A DNA stretch of 64,000 bases from Nocardioidaceae bacterium (GTDB lineage Bacteria; Actinomycetota; Actinomycetes; Propionibacteriales; Nocardioidaceae). Below, one piece after another: positions 15,041 through 25,031 of this stretch (position 1 is its first letter; every line of letters starts with the position of its first letter). Position numbers and translations under genes: made by a program. Under the pieces are notes generated by a model that was given only the letters and a program-made list of their open reading frames with translations, was not told the DNA's origin and searched no databases. The stretch is taken from assembly GCA_017744365.1 (NCBI GenBank), contig JAGIBL010000003.1, forward strand, positions 124,001-188,000, written 5' to 3'.

Positions 15041-15747
15041 GACTCCTCCACGAGAGACAGGAAGGCGGTCTCGACGTCAGCGGCACCGGTCTTCTCGAGC
15101 AGCTCGTCCGGCGAGGAGTCCGCGATGATCCGGCCCTCGCGCATGAGCAGCAGCCGGTCGCAGCGGGTGGCCTCGTCCATCACGTGGCTGGAGACGAACA
15201 CCGCCGCGCCCGCCTCCGCCAGCCGGTGGAAGGTCTCCCACAGGTCGCGGCGCAGCACCGGGTCCAGGCCGACAGTGGGCTCGTCGAGGACGACCAGCTC
15301 GGGCTCGCCGAGCAGGGCCACCGCCAGCGAGACCCGGGACCGCTGGCCGCCGGAGAGCCGGCCGACGACGCGGTCGCGCTGGGCACCGAGGTCGACCAGC
15401 GCCAGGCAGTCGTCGATGCGGGTGCGCGGGCCACCGAGGACGGCGGCGAAGAAGGTCAGGTTCTCGGCGACGGTGAGGTCGTCGTACACGCTGGGCGCCT
15501 GGGTCACGTAGCCGATCCGGTGCCGCAGGGCCCTGGCACCCGCGGCCTCGCCGAAGATCGTCACGGAGCCCCGGGTGATCCGCTGCACCCCGACGATCGC
15601 GCGCATCAGCGTGGACTTGCCGCAGCCCGACGGGCCGAGCAGACCGGTGACCTCGCCCGGTCCGACTTCGAAGGTCAGCCCGCGCAGCACCTCGACGCCG
15701 CCTCGGACCACCCCCAGGTCGGCGACCGCCACCCCGTTTTTCATCAT
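15037..15747 (-). CDS. ABC transporter ATP-binding protein
   Basis: A 236-residue ATPase with Walker A GPSGCGKST, signature LSGGQRSRVSLA, Walker B VVLDEPTVGLDP and switch His in SSHVMDEATRC. The start ATG 15747 (MMKNG) lies seven bases after a TAGAAT -10 box, so the transcript is probably leaderless. A TTCATCA-N2-TGATGAA inverted repeat covers the start codon and is the probable TetR binding site. It works with the overlapping ABC-2 permease. Confidence 0.92.
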   Translation of the reverse strand: MMKNGVAVADLGVVRGGVEVLRGLTFEVGPGEVTGLLGPSGCGKSTLMRAIVGVQRITRGSVTIFGEAAGARALRHRIGYVTQAPSVYDDLTVAENLTFFAAVLGGPRTRIDDCLALVDLGAQRDRVVGRLSGGQRSRVSLAVALLGEPELVVLDEPTVGLDPVLRRDLWETFHRLAEAGAAVFVSSHVMDEATRCDRLLLMREGRIIADSSPDELLEKTGAADVETAFLSLVEES

Positions 15748-15760
15748 GTGATGAATTCTA
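15740..15760 (-). promoter_or_regulatory. Leaderless promoter with overlapping TetR-type operator
   Basis: On the reverse strand TAGAAT (15755-15760) is followed after seven bases by the ATG at 15747. A perfect 7-bp inverted repeat with a 2-bp centre, TTCATCA-N2-TGATGAA, spans 15740-15755 and covers the predicted transcription start. The divider from the end of the tetR gene is only 25 bp. A repressor bound here would block the exporter. Confidence 0.6.
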
Positions 15761-15772
15761 GGTCGGGTCAGA

Positions 15773-16366
15773 TCACGACGGCAAGGGCCCGGTCAGGTAG
15801 CGCTGGATCGTCGGCGCGTAGATCGCCACCACGTCCTCGGCGGTCATCGAGGCCAGCGGCTCGACCGCCACGACGTAGCGCAGCAGGATCAGGCCGATCA
15901 CCTGACTGGCCACCAACGGCATCCGCACCTCGGGCCGCTCGATGCCCAGCCCGGCGCCGACGGGGAGCAGCACCACCGGCAGGAAGCCGTCGCGCAGGAG
16001 CCGTGCGCCGGACGGGTCCATCACGCTGCGCGCCACGCCGAGCAAGGGCAGCCGCAGCTCGGGGTCGTCCCAGACGGACAGGAAGGTGTGCAACAGCCGT
16101 TCCGCGGCACCCTCGGCGCCCCGCGCGACCACGCCGGCGAGCAGCTCGCGGGGATCCACCGGGATCTGCAGGGCCGCGATGAACAAGTCGTCCTTGCTGC
16201 CGAAGTAGTGGTGCACCAGCGCCGGGTCGACCCCGGCGGCGGAGGCGATCGCCCGGACCGACGCCCCGGCGAAGCCTCGTTCGGCGAACAGCGCACGGGC
16301 CGCCTCGAGGATCGCGGCGCGGGTGTCCGGCGAGCCGGGCCGTCGCCCGCGCGGTTGGGCGGTCAT
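15773..16366 (-). CDS. TetR-family transcriptional regulator
   Basis: A 197-residue regulator. The HTH is in residues 14-60: [20 protein letters not shown], then [20 protein letters not shown] and FGSKDDLF. The C-terminal domain is hydrophobic and should bind a ligand. ATG 16366 overlaps the stop of the upstream TIM-barrel gene by four bases. The ABC exporter follows after 25 bp and has its own operator-bearing promoter, so the likely target is that pair. Confidence 0.9.
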   Translation of the reverse strand: MTAQPRGRRPGSPDTRAAILEAARALFAERGFAGASVRAIASAAGVDPALVHHYFGSKDDLFIAALQIPVDPRELLAGVVARGAEGAAERLLHTFLSVWDDPELRLPLLGVARSVMDPSGARLLRDGFLPVVLLPVGAGLGIERPEVRMPLVASQVIGLILLRYVVAVEPLASMTAEDVVAIYAPTIQRYLTGPLPS

Positions 16367-17181
16367 CCGGTCTCCGGCACGCGCGCCGTCCCGGGCACCG
16401 TCGCGTAGTGCAGCTGCGCGAACGCCAGCGAGGCCAGCAGGTCCGCCTCCCGCGCCGCCCGCGAACCCGCCTTGCGGGTGTTGATCTCGGCGACGATGTG
16501 GCCGGTGAACCCGGTCGTGGCCAGGTGCTCGAGCAGCTCCGCGCACGGCTGCTTCCCGCGGCCGGGCACCAGGTGCTCGTCCTTGGCCGAGCCGGTGCCG
16601 TCGGTGAGGTGGATGTGCCGCAGCCGGTCACCCAGCCGCTGCGCCATCGCGACCGGGTCGGAGTGCGCGGTGGCCGCGTGCGAGAGGTCGAGGGTGGTGT
16701 TCGCGTAGTCCTCGCGACTCGGGTCCCAGTGCGGCTGGTACACGTCCATCTCGCGGCGCGAGGTCGCCCGCCAGGGGTACATGTTCTCCACCGCGAAGGC
16801 GATCCCGGTGCGCTCCTCGAGATCGGCGATGCCCTCGACGAAGCCGGCCGCGTACTCCTTCTGCCAGCGGAACGGCGGGTGCACCACGACCACGTCGGCG
16901 TCCAGCTCGCGCGCCATCTCGGCACTGCGCTCCAGCTTGGCCCACGGGTCGGTCCCCCACACCCGCTGGGTGATCAGCAAGCAGGGCGCGTGCACCGCGC
17001 ACACCGGCACCTCGTGGTAGTCGCGCAGCTTGCGGACCTTGATCACGTCCTGGCTGATCTGGTCGATGCTGACCATCACCTCGACCGCGTCGTAGCCGAG
17101 CCGGGCGGCGTACTCGAAGCCGTGCGCCACCGACTCGGGGTAGACCGAGGCGGTCGAGAGGGCGAAGAGCGGACGGGACAT
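16363..17181 (-). CDS. Sugar phosphate isomerase/epimerase-like TIM-barrel protein (Rv0498-like)
   Basis: A 272-residue AP-endonuclease-2 type TIM barrel. Metal-binding segments include [58 protein letters not shown] and [10 protein letters not shown], so most His/Glu/Asp ligands are kept. Its start overlaps the ppx stop by one base, and its stop overlaps the tetR start. M. tuberculosis has a similar pair, Rv0496 (ppx) and Rv0498. The true substrate is not known for this family branch. Confidence 0.82.
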   Translation of the reverse strand: MSRPLFALSTASVYPESVAHGFEYAARLGYDAVEVMVSIDQISQDVIKVRKLRDYHEVPVCAVHAPCLLITQRVWGTDPWAKLERSAEMARELDADVVVVHPPFRWQKEYAAGFVEGIADLEERTGIAFAVENMYPWRATSRREMDVYQPHWDPSREDYANTTLDLSHAATAHSDPVAMAQRLGDRLRHIHLTDGTGSAKDEHLVPGRGKQPCAELLEHLATTGFTGHIVAEINTRKAGSRAAREADLLASLAFAQLHYATVPGTARVPETG

Positions 17182-18116
17182 CAGTCGAGGACGCTGAGCT
17201 TGTCCAGCCGTTCCAGGATGATTCCCTCGCGCAGCGCCCAGGGGCAGATCTCCAGCGCCTCGAGGTCGAAGATGTCCAGCACGGCGGAGGCGACGTACGC
17301 GCCGGCCACCACCTGGTGCGCCCGGTCCGGTGAGACCCCGGGCAGGGCGGCAATCTCCTCGGCGCTCATCTCGAGCAGCTTGGGCAGCCACCGGTCCAGC
17401 TCGACGGCGGACAGGCTGCGCCGGACGAAGAGGCCCTCGCTCGACGGCGCCGCGCCGGTGATCCGGGACAGCGAGCGGAAGGTCTTCGAGGTGGCCACCG
17501 CGTGGTCGAGCGGGCCGCCGCGCAGCAGGCTGCCGGCGTCGCGGGCGATGTCCGCGCGGATGGTCCGGCGCAGCTCGCGCAGGCGCTCGTCGTCGGGGCG
17601 GCCGTCGCGGAAGTAGCTGCGCGCGAGCCGGCCGGCGCCCAGCGGCAGCGACCAGGCCACGTCGGGGGCCTCGGCATCACCGGCCGCGATCTCCAGCGAG
17701 CCGCCGCCGATGTCGAAGACGCCCAGGCGCCCGGAGGACCAGCCGAACCAGCGTCGTACGGCGAGGAAGGTCAGCCGGGCCTCGTCCTCCCCGGAGAGCA
17801 CCCGCAGGTCCGCGCCGGTCTCCTGGCGGACCCGGGCCAGCACGTCGTCGGCGTTGCTGGCGTCGCGCACCGCGGAGGTCGCGAACGCGTAGATGTCCTC
17901 GCAGCCCTTGTCCTCGGCCAGCGCCAGCGCGTTCGCCACGAAGGCGGTCAGCGCCTCGATGCCGGCCTGGCTGACCGCGCCGTCGTCGTCGAGGTGCTCG
18001 GCGAGCCGCAGCGGCTCCTTGTACGACGACGCCGGCATCGGGGCCGCGCCACCCCGGGCGTCCACCACCAGCAGGTGGCCGGTGTTGGAGCCGATGTCGA
18101 GCACGCCCAGACGCAT
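17181..18116 (-). CDS. Ppx/GppA-type exopolyphosphatase
   Basis: A 311-residue protein of the ASKHA fold. It shows [19 protein letters not shown] (phosphate 1 loop), [13 protein letters not shown] and [10 protein letters not shown] (phosphate 2 loop), the Ppx/GppA marks. It is the short two-domain actinobacterial form, without the C-terminal HD-like domain of E. coli Ppx. The family hydrolyses polyphosphate or pppGpp; mycobacterial Ppx1 (Rv0496) is the positional match. It heads a three-gene overlapping unit with the TIM-barrel and TetR genes. A tandem repeat begins 11 bases upstream, so the promoter may lie within or beyond the repeats. Confidence 0.9.
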   Translation of the reverse strand: MRLGVLDIGSNTGHLLVVDARGGAAPMPASSYKEPLRLAEHLDDDGAVSQAGIEALTAFVANALALAEDKGCEDIYAFATSAVRDASNADDVLARVRQETGADLRVLSGEDEARLTFLAVRRWFGWSSGRLGVFDIGGGSLEIAAGDAEAPDVAWSLPLGAGRLARSYFRDGRPDDERLRELRRTIRADIARDAGSLLRGGPLDHAVATSKTFRSLSRITGAAPSSEGLFVRRSLSAVELDRWLPKLLEMSAEEIAALPGVSPDRAHQVVAGAYVASAVLDIFDLEALEICPWALREGIILERLDKLSVLD

Positions 18117-18127
18117 GGTTCGAGGCT

Positions 18128-18355
18128 ACGCGAACGAGCGGAGCGACATCGAGCTTGCTCGCATGTCGCGTAGCGAGGAGCGTTGAGGAGCTTGCGACGA
18201 TCACGCGAACGAGCGGAGCGACATCGAGCTTGCTCGCATGTCGCGTAGCGAGGAGCGTTGAGGAGCTTGCGACGATCACGCGAACGAGCGGAGCCGCATC
18301 GAGCTTGCTCGGATGCCGGCGTAGCGAGGAGCGTTGAGGAGCGCAGCGACGATGA
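18128..18355. repeat. Three tandem 75-bp intergenic repeat units
   Basis: Units begin at 18128, 18203 and 18278. The first two are essentially identical and the third is diverged at its 3' half. Each unit holds an imperfect palindrome, GCGACATCGAGC-TT-GCTCGCATGTCGC, with core CGAGCTTGCTCG, and the later string AGCGTTGAGGAG. They fill most of the gap between the ppx and glutamate dehydrogenase genes. A variant lies around 53285 and a related sequence around 34459. The length of 75 keeps a fixed frame, but each unit has a stop. Confidence 0.85.
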
Positions 18356-18369
18356 CCGTTCGAGTGGTC

Positions 18370-19649
<1,280 letters not shown>

Positions 19650-19653
<4 letters not shown>

Positions 19654-20474
19654 TGCTGCTCGGCGACCAGGCGGCCGTACAGGTCGGGGCGGCGATCACG
19701 CAGGAACGGCCGGGTCCGGCGCACTCGCGCGATCTGCTCGGGGTCGGCCTCGGCGACCAGTGCCTCCTCCTGGTCCTGCGAGCCCTGCGCCAGCACCTCG
19801 CCGTTGGGCCCGTAGATGGCGCTGAGCCCGAAGTACTCCTTGACACCCTCGACGCCGACGCGGTTGGAGCAGATGACGAACAGGCCGTTGAAGATCGCGT
19901 GCGCGCGCAGCTCGATCTGGAAGACCTCCTTCATCGGCGCGCTCGCCGAGGCCACCGGCACGCAGAGCACCGAGCCGCCGCGCAGCGCGACCACCCGGCT
20001 CAGCTCGGGGAAGTGCCGCTCGTAGCAGATGATCGTGCCCACGCCGACGCCGTTCGCGTCGACCACCTCGGGCTCGGTCGCGCCCGGCCGGAAGTAGAAC
20101 TTCTCCGGAAAGCCGTTGGAGAACGGCAGGTGCGACTTGCGGTAGACCGAGGCGAGCTCGCCGTCGACGTAGGTGCAGGCGGTGTTGAAGTAGGTGCCCG
20201 GGATCGCGCCTTGCTCGAAGACCGAGGAGACCACGGTCATCCCGTGCCGGCGCGAGCGCTCGGCGGCCATCGCGTTGGACGGGCCGTCGAGCGGCTCGGC
20301 GAGCGCGAAGTACTCGGGGTCGGGCTCGGGCTGCACGAACGGGACGGCGAACAGCTCGGGCAGCAGCAGCACGTCCGCGCCCTGCGCGGCGGCCTCGTCG
20401 ATCAGCTCGCCGGCGCGCTCGATGGTCTTGGCGCGGTCGTCGGTGGGCTGCAGCTGGACGGCGGCGAGCTTCAT
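19650..20474 (-). CDS. Nitrilase-superfamily hydrolase, probable N-carbamoyl-beta-alanine amidohydrolase type
   Basis: A 274-residue carbon-nitrogen hydrolase with the Glu-Lys-Cys triad in LLPELFAVPF, YRKSHLPFSNG and IICYERHFPE. The start MKLAAVQLQPTDD follows a clear GGAGGAG. Sequences of this type are annotated as beta-ureidopropionase or N-carbamoylputrescine amidase. In an operon with dihydropyrimidinase the expected reaction is N-carbamoyl-beta-alanine (or the methyl analogue) to beta-alanine, CO2 and ammonia. The substrate is not proven; the second nitrilase at 25682 is an alternative for this step. Confidence 0.85.
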
Positions 20475-21172
20475 GCGGACTCCTCCTGGGGCAGGTCGAA
20501 CAGGCCGGTGAGCGCGACCCCGGCACGGGTCCGGTAGCGCTTGTTGACCGAGATCAGCACCGCGGTGAGCGGTTCGAGCTGGCGGGCCAGCCGCAGCCGG
20601 CCGGCGTCGAGGCCGCGACCGCCGGTGACCGCCTCGGCGAGCCGGATCACCCGTTCCTTGGCGGCCCGGTCGTCGCCGCAGACGAGGACGTCCTCGTGGG
20701 ACAGGTCGATGTCCGGGTCGAGCAGGAGCGGCGCCGCCAGGTGGTGGAAGGCGCCGGTGACCGTCGAGTCCGGCAGCAGCGCGGCGGCCTCCTCGGCGGC
20801 ACTGCCGGCCTCCACGGCCAGGCCGAACGGGCCGAGCTTGTCGAAGCCGAGCGGGTTGACGCAGTCGACGACGAGCTTGCCGGCCAGGTCGCCGGCGAGC
20901 TCGGTGAGCAGGGCCGCGTGCCCGTCGTACGGGACGGCCACGACGACCACGTCGGCGGCCTGGACCGCGGCCCGGTTGGTGGTGCCGCACAGGGTGCCCG
21001 CGGAGGCGCCCGGGAGCGCGGCCAGCTCGGCGGCGACCTCGGTGCCGCGGGCCTGATCGCGCGAGCCGAGCACGACCGCGTAGCCGGCCCGGGCCAGCCG
21101 GTAGCCGATGCCGCGGCCCTGCGGACCGGTGCCGCCGAGGATGGCGATGCGGGCAGCGATGCTGTGGTCCAC
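20471..21172 (-). CDS. NADPH-dependent F420 reductase (Fno/NpdG type)
   Basis: A 233-residue Rossmann protein. ARIAILGGTGPQGRGIGYRL followed by VLGSRD resembles Fno, where GGTGxQG and the SR pair select NADP. GTG 21172 lies six bases after the LLM gene stop, and the gene ends in a four-base overlap with the nitrilase gene. The family passes hydride between NADPH and F420; NpdG supplies reduced F420 for ring hydrogenation in picrate degraders. Placed directly behind an F420-type LLM oxidoreductase, it probably regenerates F420H2 for it. Confidence 0.82.
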   Translation of the reverse strand: MDHSIAARIAILGGTGPQGRGIGYRLARAGYAVVLGSRDQARGTEVAAELAALPGASAGTLCGTTNRAAVQAADVVVVAVPYDGHAALLTELAGDLAGKLVVDCVNPLGFDKLGPFGLAVEAGSAAEEAAALLPDSTVTGAFHHLAAPLLLDPDIDLSHEDVLVCGDDRAAKERVIRLAEAVTGGRGLDAGRLRLARQLEPLTAVLISVNKRYRTRAGVALTGLFDLPQEESA

Positions 21173-21177
21173 CCCGA

Positions 21178-22185
21178 TCAGTCCTTCAGCGCCTCGGCGA
21201 TGCGGGTGAGCGTCTGCTCCTTGTCCCCGAGGGTGGAGACGATCGGCGAGCGCACGCCGGCGGCGTGGTACTCGTGCAGCTTCTCGACGACCTGGTCGGT
21301 GGTGCCGCACGCGGTCACCCGCTGCACCAGCTCGTTGGGCACCAGCACCATCGCCTTCTTGATCTGCTCGGGCGTGGCCGGCCAGCCGGCGATCTCCTGC
21401 AGCCGCTCGACCAGCTCGGGCTCGACACCGCTGTGCGCGGCGATGTGCGGCTGCTGGCACAGGTACAGCGTCAGGAACGCCTTGCAGGCGTCGATGGCCT
21501 CCTGCGGGTCGGCGTCGTTGACGCTGCAGGAGACGATCTGGGTCAGGTCGATGGCGTCCTTGCCGTCGGTCCGCTTGGCCAGGCCGGCGTCGATCGCGGC
21601 GATCGCGCCCTCCATGTACGACGGCGGCAGCAGGAAGTCCATGTGCACGCCGTCGGCGATCTCGCCGGCCAGCTCGAGCATCTTCGGCCCGACCGCGCCG
21701 ATGTAGACCGGCACGTCGACCGGCTTGTTCTCCCGGTACATCGAGTCGAAGCGGACGTCGCGCATCTGCACGAACTCGCCCTCGAAGTTCACGACCTCGT
21801 TGCGGAAGAACGCCTGGCAGACGCCGATGTACTCGCGCATCGACTTCAGCGGCTTGGAGATCGGCTGGCCGACCTTGGTGGCCAGCGGCTCCCACCAGGC
21901 ACCGATGCCGAGGATGGCGCGGCCCGGGGCGATCTCGTCGAGCGTCTTGAAGGTGACCGCCATCAGCGCGGCGTTGCGGCTCTTGTTGTTGAGCACCCCG
22001 GTGCCGATCTTGACCTGGTTCGTGCGGCTGGCGACCAGCGCGGCGACGGTGATGCCGTCGCGGGAGAGCCGGCCCTCGGCGACCCAGACCGACTCGAAGC
22101 CGTTCTGGTCGGCCAGCTCGGCCTGCCAGTACGTCTGCTCGAGGCTGAGCCGCTCGCCGACGTGGATACCCAAGGGCAGTTTCAT
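21178..22185 (-). CDS. LLM-class F420-dependent oxidoreductase (Mer-like)
   Basis: A 335-residue bacterial-luciferase-fold protein starting MKLPLGIHVGERLSLEQTYW. Blocks FESVWVAEGRLSRDGITVAA, IKIGTGVLNNKSRN-like text (here VKIGTGVLNNKSRN) and RAILGIGAWWEPLATKVGQP are typical of the methylene-H4MPT-reductase-like F420 group rather than flavin monooxygenases. It lies 10 bases after dihydropyrimidinase and just before an NADPH:F420 reductase. The substrate is unknown. Because the locus lacks dihydropyrimidine dehydrogenase, reduction of a pyrimidine-type double bond is a reasonable hypothesis. Confidence 0.85.
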   Translation of the reverse strand: MKLPLGIHVGERLSLEQTYWQAELADQNGFESVWVAEGRLSRDGITVAALVASRTNQVKIGTGVLNNKSRNAALMAVTFKTLDEIAPGRAILGIGAWWEPLATKVGQPISKPLKSMREYIGVCQAFFRNEVVNFEGEFVQMRDVRFDSMYRENKPVDVPVYIGAVGPKMLELAGEIADGVHMDFLLPPSYMEGAIAAIDAGLAKRTDGKDAIDLTQIVSCSVNDADPQEAIDACKAFLTLYLCQQPHIAAHSGVEPELVERLQEIAGWPATPEQIKKAMVLVPNELVQRVTACGTTDQVVEKLHEYHAAGVRSPIVSTLGDKEQTLTRIAEALKD

Positions 22186-22195
22186 GGTGCTCCGA

Positions 22196-23626
22196 TCAGT
22201 ACGTGGTTGCGAAGGTCTCGGACTCGCCGCGGAGCAGGAACTCCCCGTCGCCGGGGTCTCCGCGGAAGGTGCCGTCGGCGTCGACGACGTGACGGCCGCG
22301 GGACAGGACGTGCACCGGCTTCCCGGTGACGCGCATGCCCTCGTAGATGCTGTAGTCGGTGCGCAGGTGCGAGCCCGCGGCGGTGATGGTGTGGTCGGCG
22401 TGGGCGTCCCAGACCACCAGGTCGGCGTCCGCGCCCACCGCCACGACGCCCTTCTGCCCGGCCAGCCCGAACAGCTTGGCGGGCGCCGTCGAGGTGAGCT
22501 CGACGAACCGGCACGGGTCCAGGTGGCCGCCCACGACGCCGGCCTCCCAGAGCACCATCAGCCGGTCCTCGATGCCGGGCACCCCGTTCGGCACCTTCGG
22601 GAAGAAGCCGGGGCTGCGCAGCTTCTGCGGCGGCAGGTCCTCGGGCTGGTGCAGGCAGAAGCCGGCGTGGTCGGTCGCGACGGTCGACATCGCGCCGGTA
22701 CGCAGCGCGTGCCAGAGCCCGGACTGGTTGCTGCGCTCGCGGATCGGCGGCGAGCAGACGTAGCGGGCGGCCTGGTCGCCGAGGCCCTCGTAGTCCTCGT
22801 AGGCGACCACCAGGTACTGCGGGCAGGTCTCGCCCCAGACCTTGGCGCCGGCCGAGCGGGCCCGGGCGATCTCCTCGGCGGCGGCCGCGGAGGAGACGTG
22901 CACGACGTAGAGCGGGGTGCCGATCGACTCGGCGAGCACGATCGCCCGGTGCACCGCCTCGGCCTCGGAGTCGTGCCCGTGCGCGGTGGCGTGGTCGCGC
23001 TCGGCGGTGTGCCCGCCGTCGACGAGACGCTTCGTCTCGCGGGCGACCATGTGCCCGTTCTCCGCGTGCACCAGCGGCAGCACGCCCATCCGCCGGGCCA
23101 GGTCGAAGCCCTCGAGCAGCTCTCCGTCGTCGACCATCTGGGTGCCCGGGTAGGCCATGAAGAACTTCCAGCTGCGGGCGCCCTCGGCGACCAGCAGCCG
23201 GAGGTCGTCGAGAACGTCCGGCTGCTGGTCGCGCGGCGGCACGATCGCGTGCAGGCCCACGTCCACGACGGTCTTGCTCGCGGCGGTGGCCCGGCGGCGC
23301 AGGTAGGTGTCGCGCAGGGTGGCGTCCGGCTCCTTCTTCACGAAGTCGAGCACCGTGGTGGTGCCGCCGTACGCCGCCGCGACCGTGCCGTCGTGGAAGT
23401 CGTCGGCGGTCCTGGTGGTGAACCCGTCGACCGGGTACTCCAGGTGGGTGTGCGCGTCGATGCCGCCGGGCATCACCAGCAGCCCGCCGGCGTCGATCAC
23501 CTCGTCGGCGGCCCAGTCCTCGCCGAGGCCGAGGGCAGCGATCCTCCCGTCGCGGACGAGCACGTCCGCCCTGGTGGTGGCGTCCGCGTTGACCACGGTC
23601 CCGCCCTTGATGATCGTGCTGCCCAC
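22196..23626 (-). CDS. Dihydropyrimidinase (D-hydantoinase family)
   Basis: A 476-residue cyclic amidohydrolase. Metal ligands are visible in GIDAHTHLEYPVDG (HxH), SWKFFMAYPG (the carboxylated Lys), PLVHAENGH, LYVVHVSS and ATDHAGF. It opens dihydrouracil or dihydrothymine to N-carbamoyl-beta-amino acids; hydantoins are also hydrolysed by the family. It starts with GTG 23626 and lies 27 bases after the aminotransferase gene. Length and motif spacing are normal. Confidence 0.92.
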   Translation of the reverse strand: MGSTIIKGGTVVNADATTRADVLVRDGRIAALGLGEDWAADEVIDAGGLLVMPGGIDAHTHLEYPVDGFTTRTADDFHDGTVAAAYGGTTTVLDFVKKEPDATLRDTYLRRRATAASKTVVDVGLHAIVPPRDQQPDVLDDLRLLVAEGARSWKFFMAYPGTQMVDDGELLEGFDLARRMGVLPLVHAENGHMVARETKRLVDGGHTAERDHATAHGHDSEAEAVHRAIVLAESIGTPLYVVHVSSAAAAEEIARARSAGAKVWGETCPQYLVVAYEDYEGLGDQAARYVCSPPIRERSNQSGLWHALRTGAMSTVATDHAGFCLHQPEDLPPQKLRSPGFFPKVPNGVPGIEDRLMVLWEAGVVGGHLDPCRFVELTSTAPAKLFGLAGQKGVVAVGADADLVVWDAHADHTITAAGSHLRTDYSIYEGMRVTGKPVHVLSRGRHVVDADGTFRGDPGDGEFLLRGESETFATTY

Positions 23627-23653
23627 GGTCCCCCGCCTCTCCTCGCTCGTCCC

Positions 23654-25021
23654 TCAGGCCTGGGCGTGCTCGTCCGCCAGGGCGAGCACGTCGTCGAGGA
23701 TCTCCAGAGCGAGGTCGATCTCGCCCTCCTCGATGACCAGCGGCGGCGTCAGCCGCAGCACGTTGAAGTTGGCCGTCAGGTAGAGACCGCGCTCCATCGC
23801 CGCCTTGGTGATGCGGGTGACCGGCGCCGCGGCCTCTCCCTTCGCATTGAACCCGACGAGTGGTTCCCGGGTCTCCCTGTCCTTGACCAGCTCGACGCCG
23901 TAGAACAGGCCGCGGCCGCGGATGTCGCCGATGCTCGGGTGCCGCTCCGCCAGCGCGGCCAGGCCGCGGCCGAGCCGCTCGCCCATCGCGCGGGAGTTCT
24001 CGACGATCTTCTCCTCGGCCATGATCTGCAGCGAGGCGACCCCGGAGGCGCAGGCCAGCGGGTGACCGGCGTAGGTGAGCCCGCCCCAGAACATGTTGTC
24101 CATCAGCCAGTCGGCGACCCGGCCGTTGACCGTCATCGCGCCCAGCGGCACGTAGCCGGAGTTGAGGCCCTTGGCGGTGATGAGGATGTCCGGGACGACG
24201 TCCCAGTGGTTGCAGGCGAACCACTCGCCGGTGCGCCCGAAGCCGGCCATCACCTCGTCGAAGATGAGCAGGATGCCGTACTTGTCGCAGACCTCGCGCA
24301 GCGAGGCCAGGTAGCCGTCCGGCGGGTAGAGCAACCCGTTGGTGCCGGTCACCGGCTCGACGATCACCGCGGCCACGGTGGCCGGGTTCTCGTACTGCAG
24401 GATCTCCTCCAGGTGCGGCCCGCCGGAGCAGACCGGGCACGGGTCCGGGTGCCCGGCCGGGCAGCGGTAGGTGTACGGGTCGAGCATCCGTACGACGCCC
24501 GTCATGCCGGGCTCGGCGGCCCACCGGCGCGGGTCGCCGGTCAGCGACATCGCGCCCGCGGTGGCGCCGTGGTACGAGCGGTACCGGGCCACGATCTTGG
24601 ACCGGCCGGTGACGTGCCGGGCGAGCCGGACCGCGTTCTCGTTGGCGGCGGCGCCACCGGTGGTGAAGAAGCTCATCCGCAGGTCGCCCGGGGTCAGGTC
24701 GGCGAGCATCTCGGCGAGCTGGGCGCGCGAGCGCTCCGCGAAGCCGGGACCGATGTAGCAGAGCTCGTCGGCCTGCTTCTTGATCGCCTCGACCAGCTTG
24801 GGGTGCTGGTGGCCGAGGTTGAGGTTGACCAGCTGGGACTGGAAGTCGAGGTAACGGTTGCCGTCGAAGTCCCAGAACCAGGAGCCCTGACCGCCGGCGA
24901 CGGGGATCGGGTTGAGCTTGCCCTGGGTGGACCAGGAGTGGATCACGTAGTCCCGGTCGGCCTTCTTGATCCGGTCGGGACCCCAGGCGTCGGAGCCGGC
25001 GTCGATGTCGGTGAGGGTCAT
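23654..25021 (-). CDS. Class III omega-aminotransferase (beta-alanine type)
   Basis: A 455-residue fold-type I PLP enzyme. The PLP Lys lies in ITAKGLNSGYVPLGAM, and the cofactor Asp in FDEVMAGFGRTG. An insertion near residue 180 holds four Cys in CPAGHPDPCPVC-type spacing, which could bind a metal. In this operon the expected substrate is beta-alanine or beta-aminoisobutyrate, giving malonate semialdehyde or its methyl form, which the aldehyde dehydrogenase at 26530 would oxidise. It follows the AA_synth-family gene by 10 bases. Confidence 0.9.
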   Translation of the reverse strand: MTLTDIDAGSDAWGPDRIKKADRDYVIHSWSTQGKLNPIPVAGGQGSWFWDFDGNRYLDFQSQLVNLNLGHQHPKLVEAIKKQADELCYIGPGFAERSRAQLAEMLADLTPGDLRMSFFTTGGAAANENAVRLARHVTGRSKIVARYRSYHGATAGAMSLTGDPRRWAAEPGMTGVVRMLDPYTYRCPAGHPDPCPVCSGGPHLEEILQYENPATVAAVIVEPVTGTNGLLYPPDGYLASLREVCDKYGILLIFDEVMAGFGRTGEWFACNHWDVVPDILITAKGLNSGYVPLGAMTVNGRVADWLMDNMFWGGLTYAGHPLACASGVASLQIMAEEKIVENSRAMGERLGRGLAALAERHPSIGDIRGRGLFYGVELVKDRETREPLVGFNAKGEAAAPVTRITKAAMERGLYLTANFNVLRLTPPLVIEEGEIDLALEILDDVLALADEHAQA

Positions 25022-25031
25022 CGCGCTCGGC

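Noticed and set aside
18155-18337. Small open frames across the 75-bp repeats
   Set aside because: Each repeat has a stop and the peptides are only the repeat read in frame; no ribosome-binding site or conservation is apparent.
18128-18355. CRISPR array
   Set aside because: Only three units, contiguous, 75 bp long, with no spacers and no cas genes nearby.
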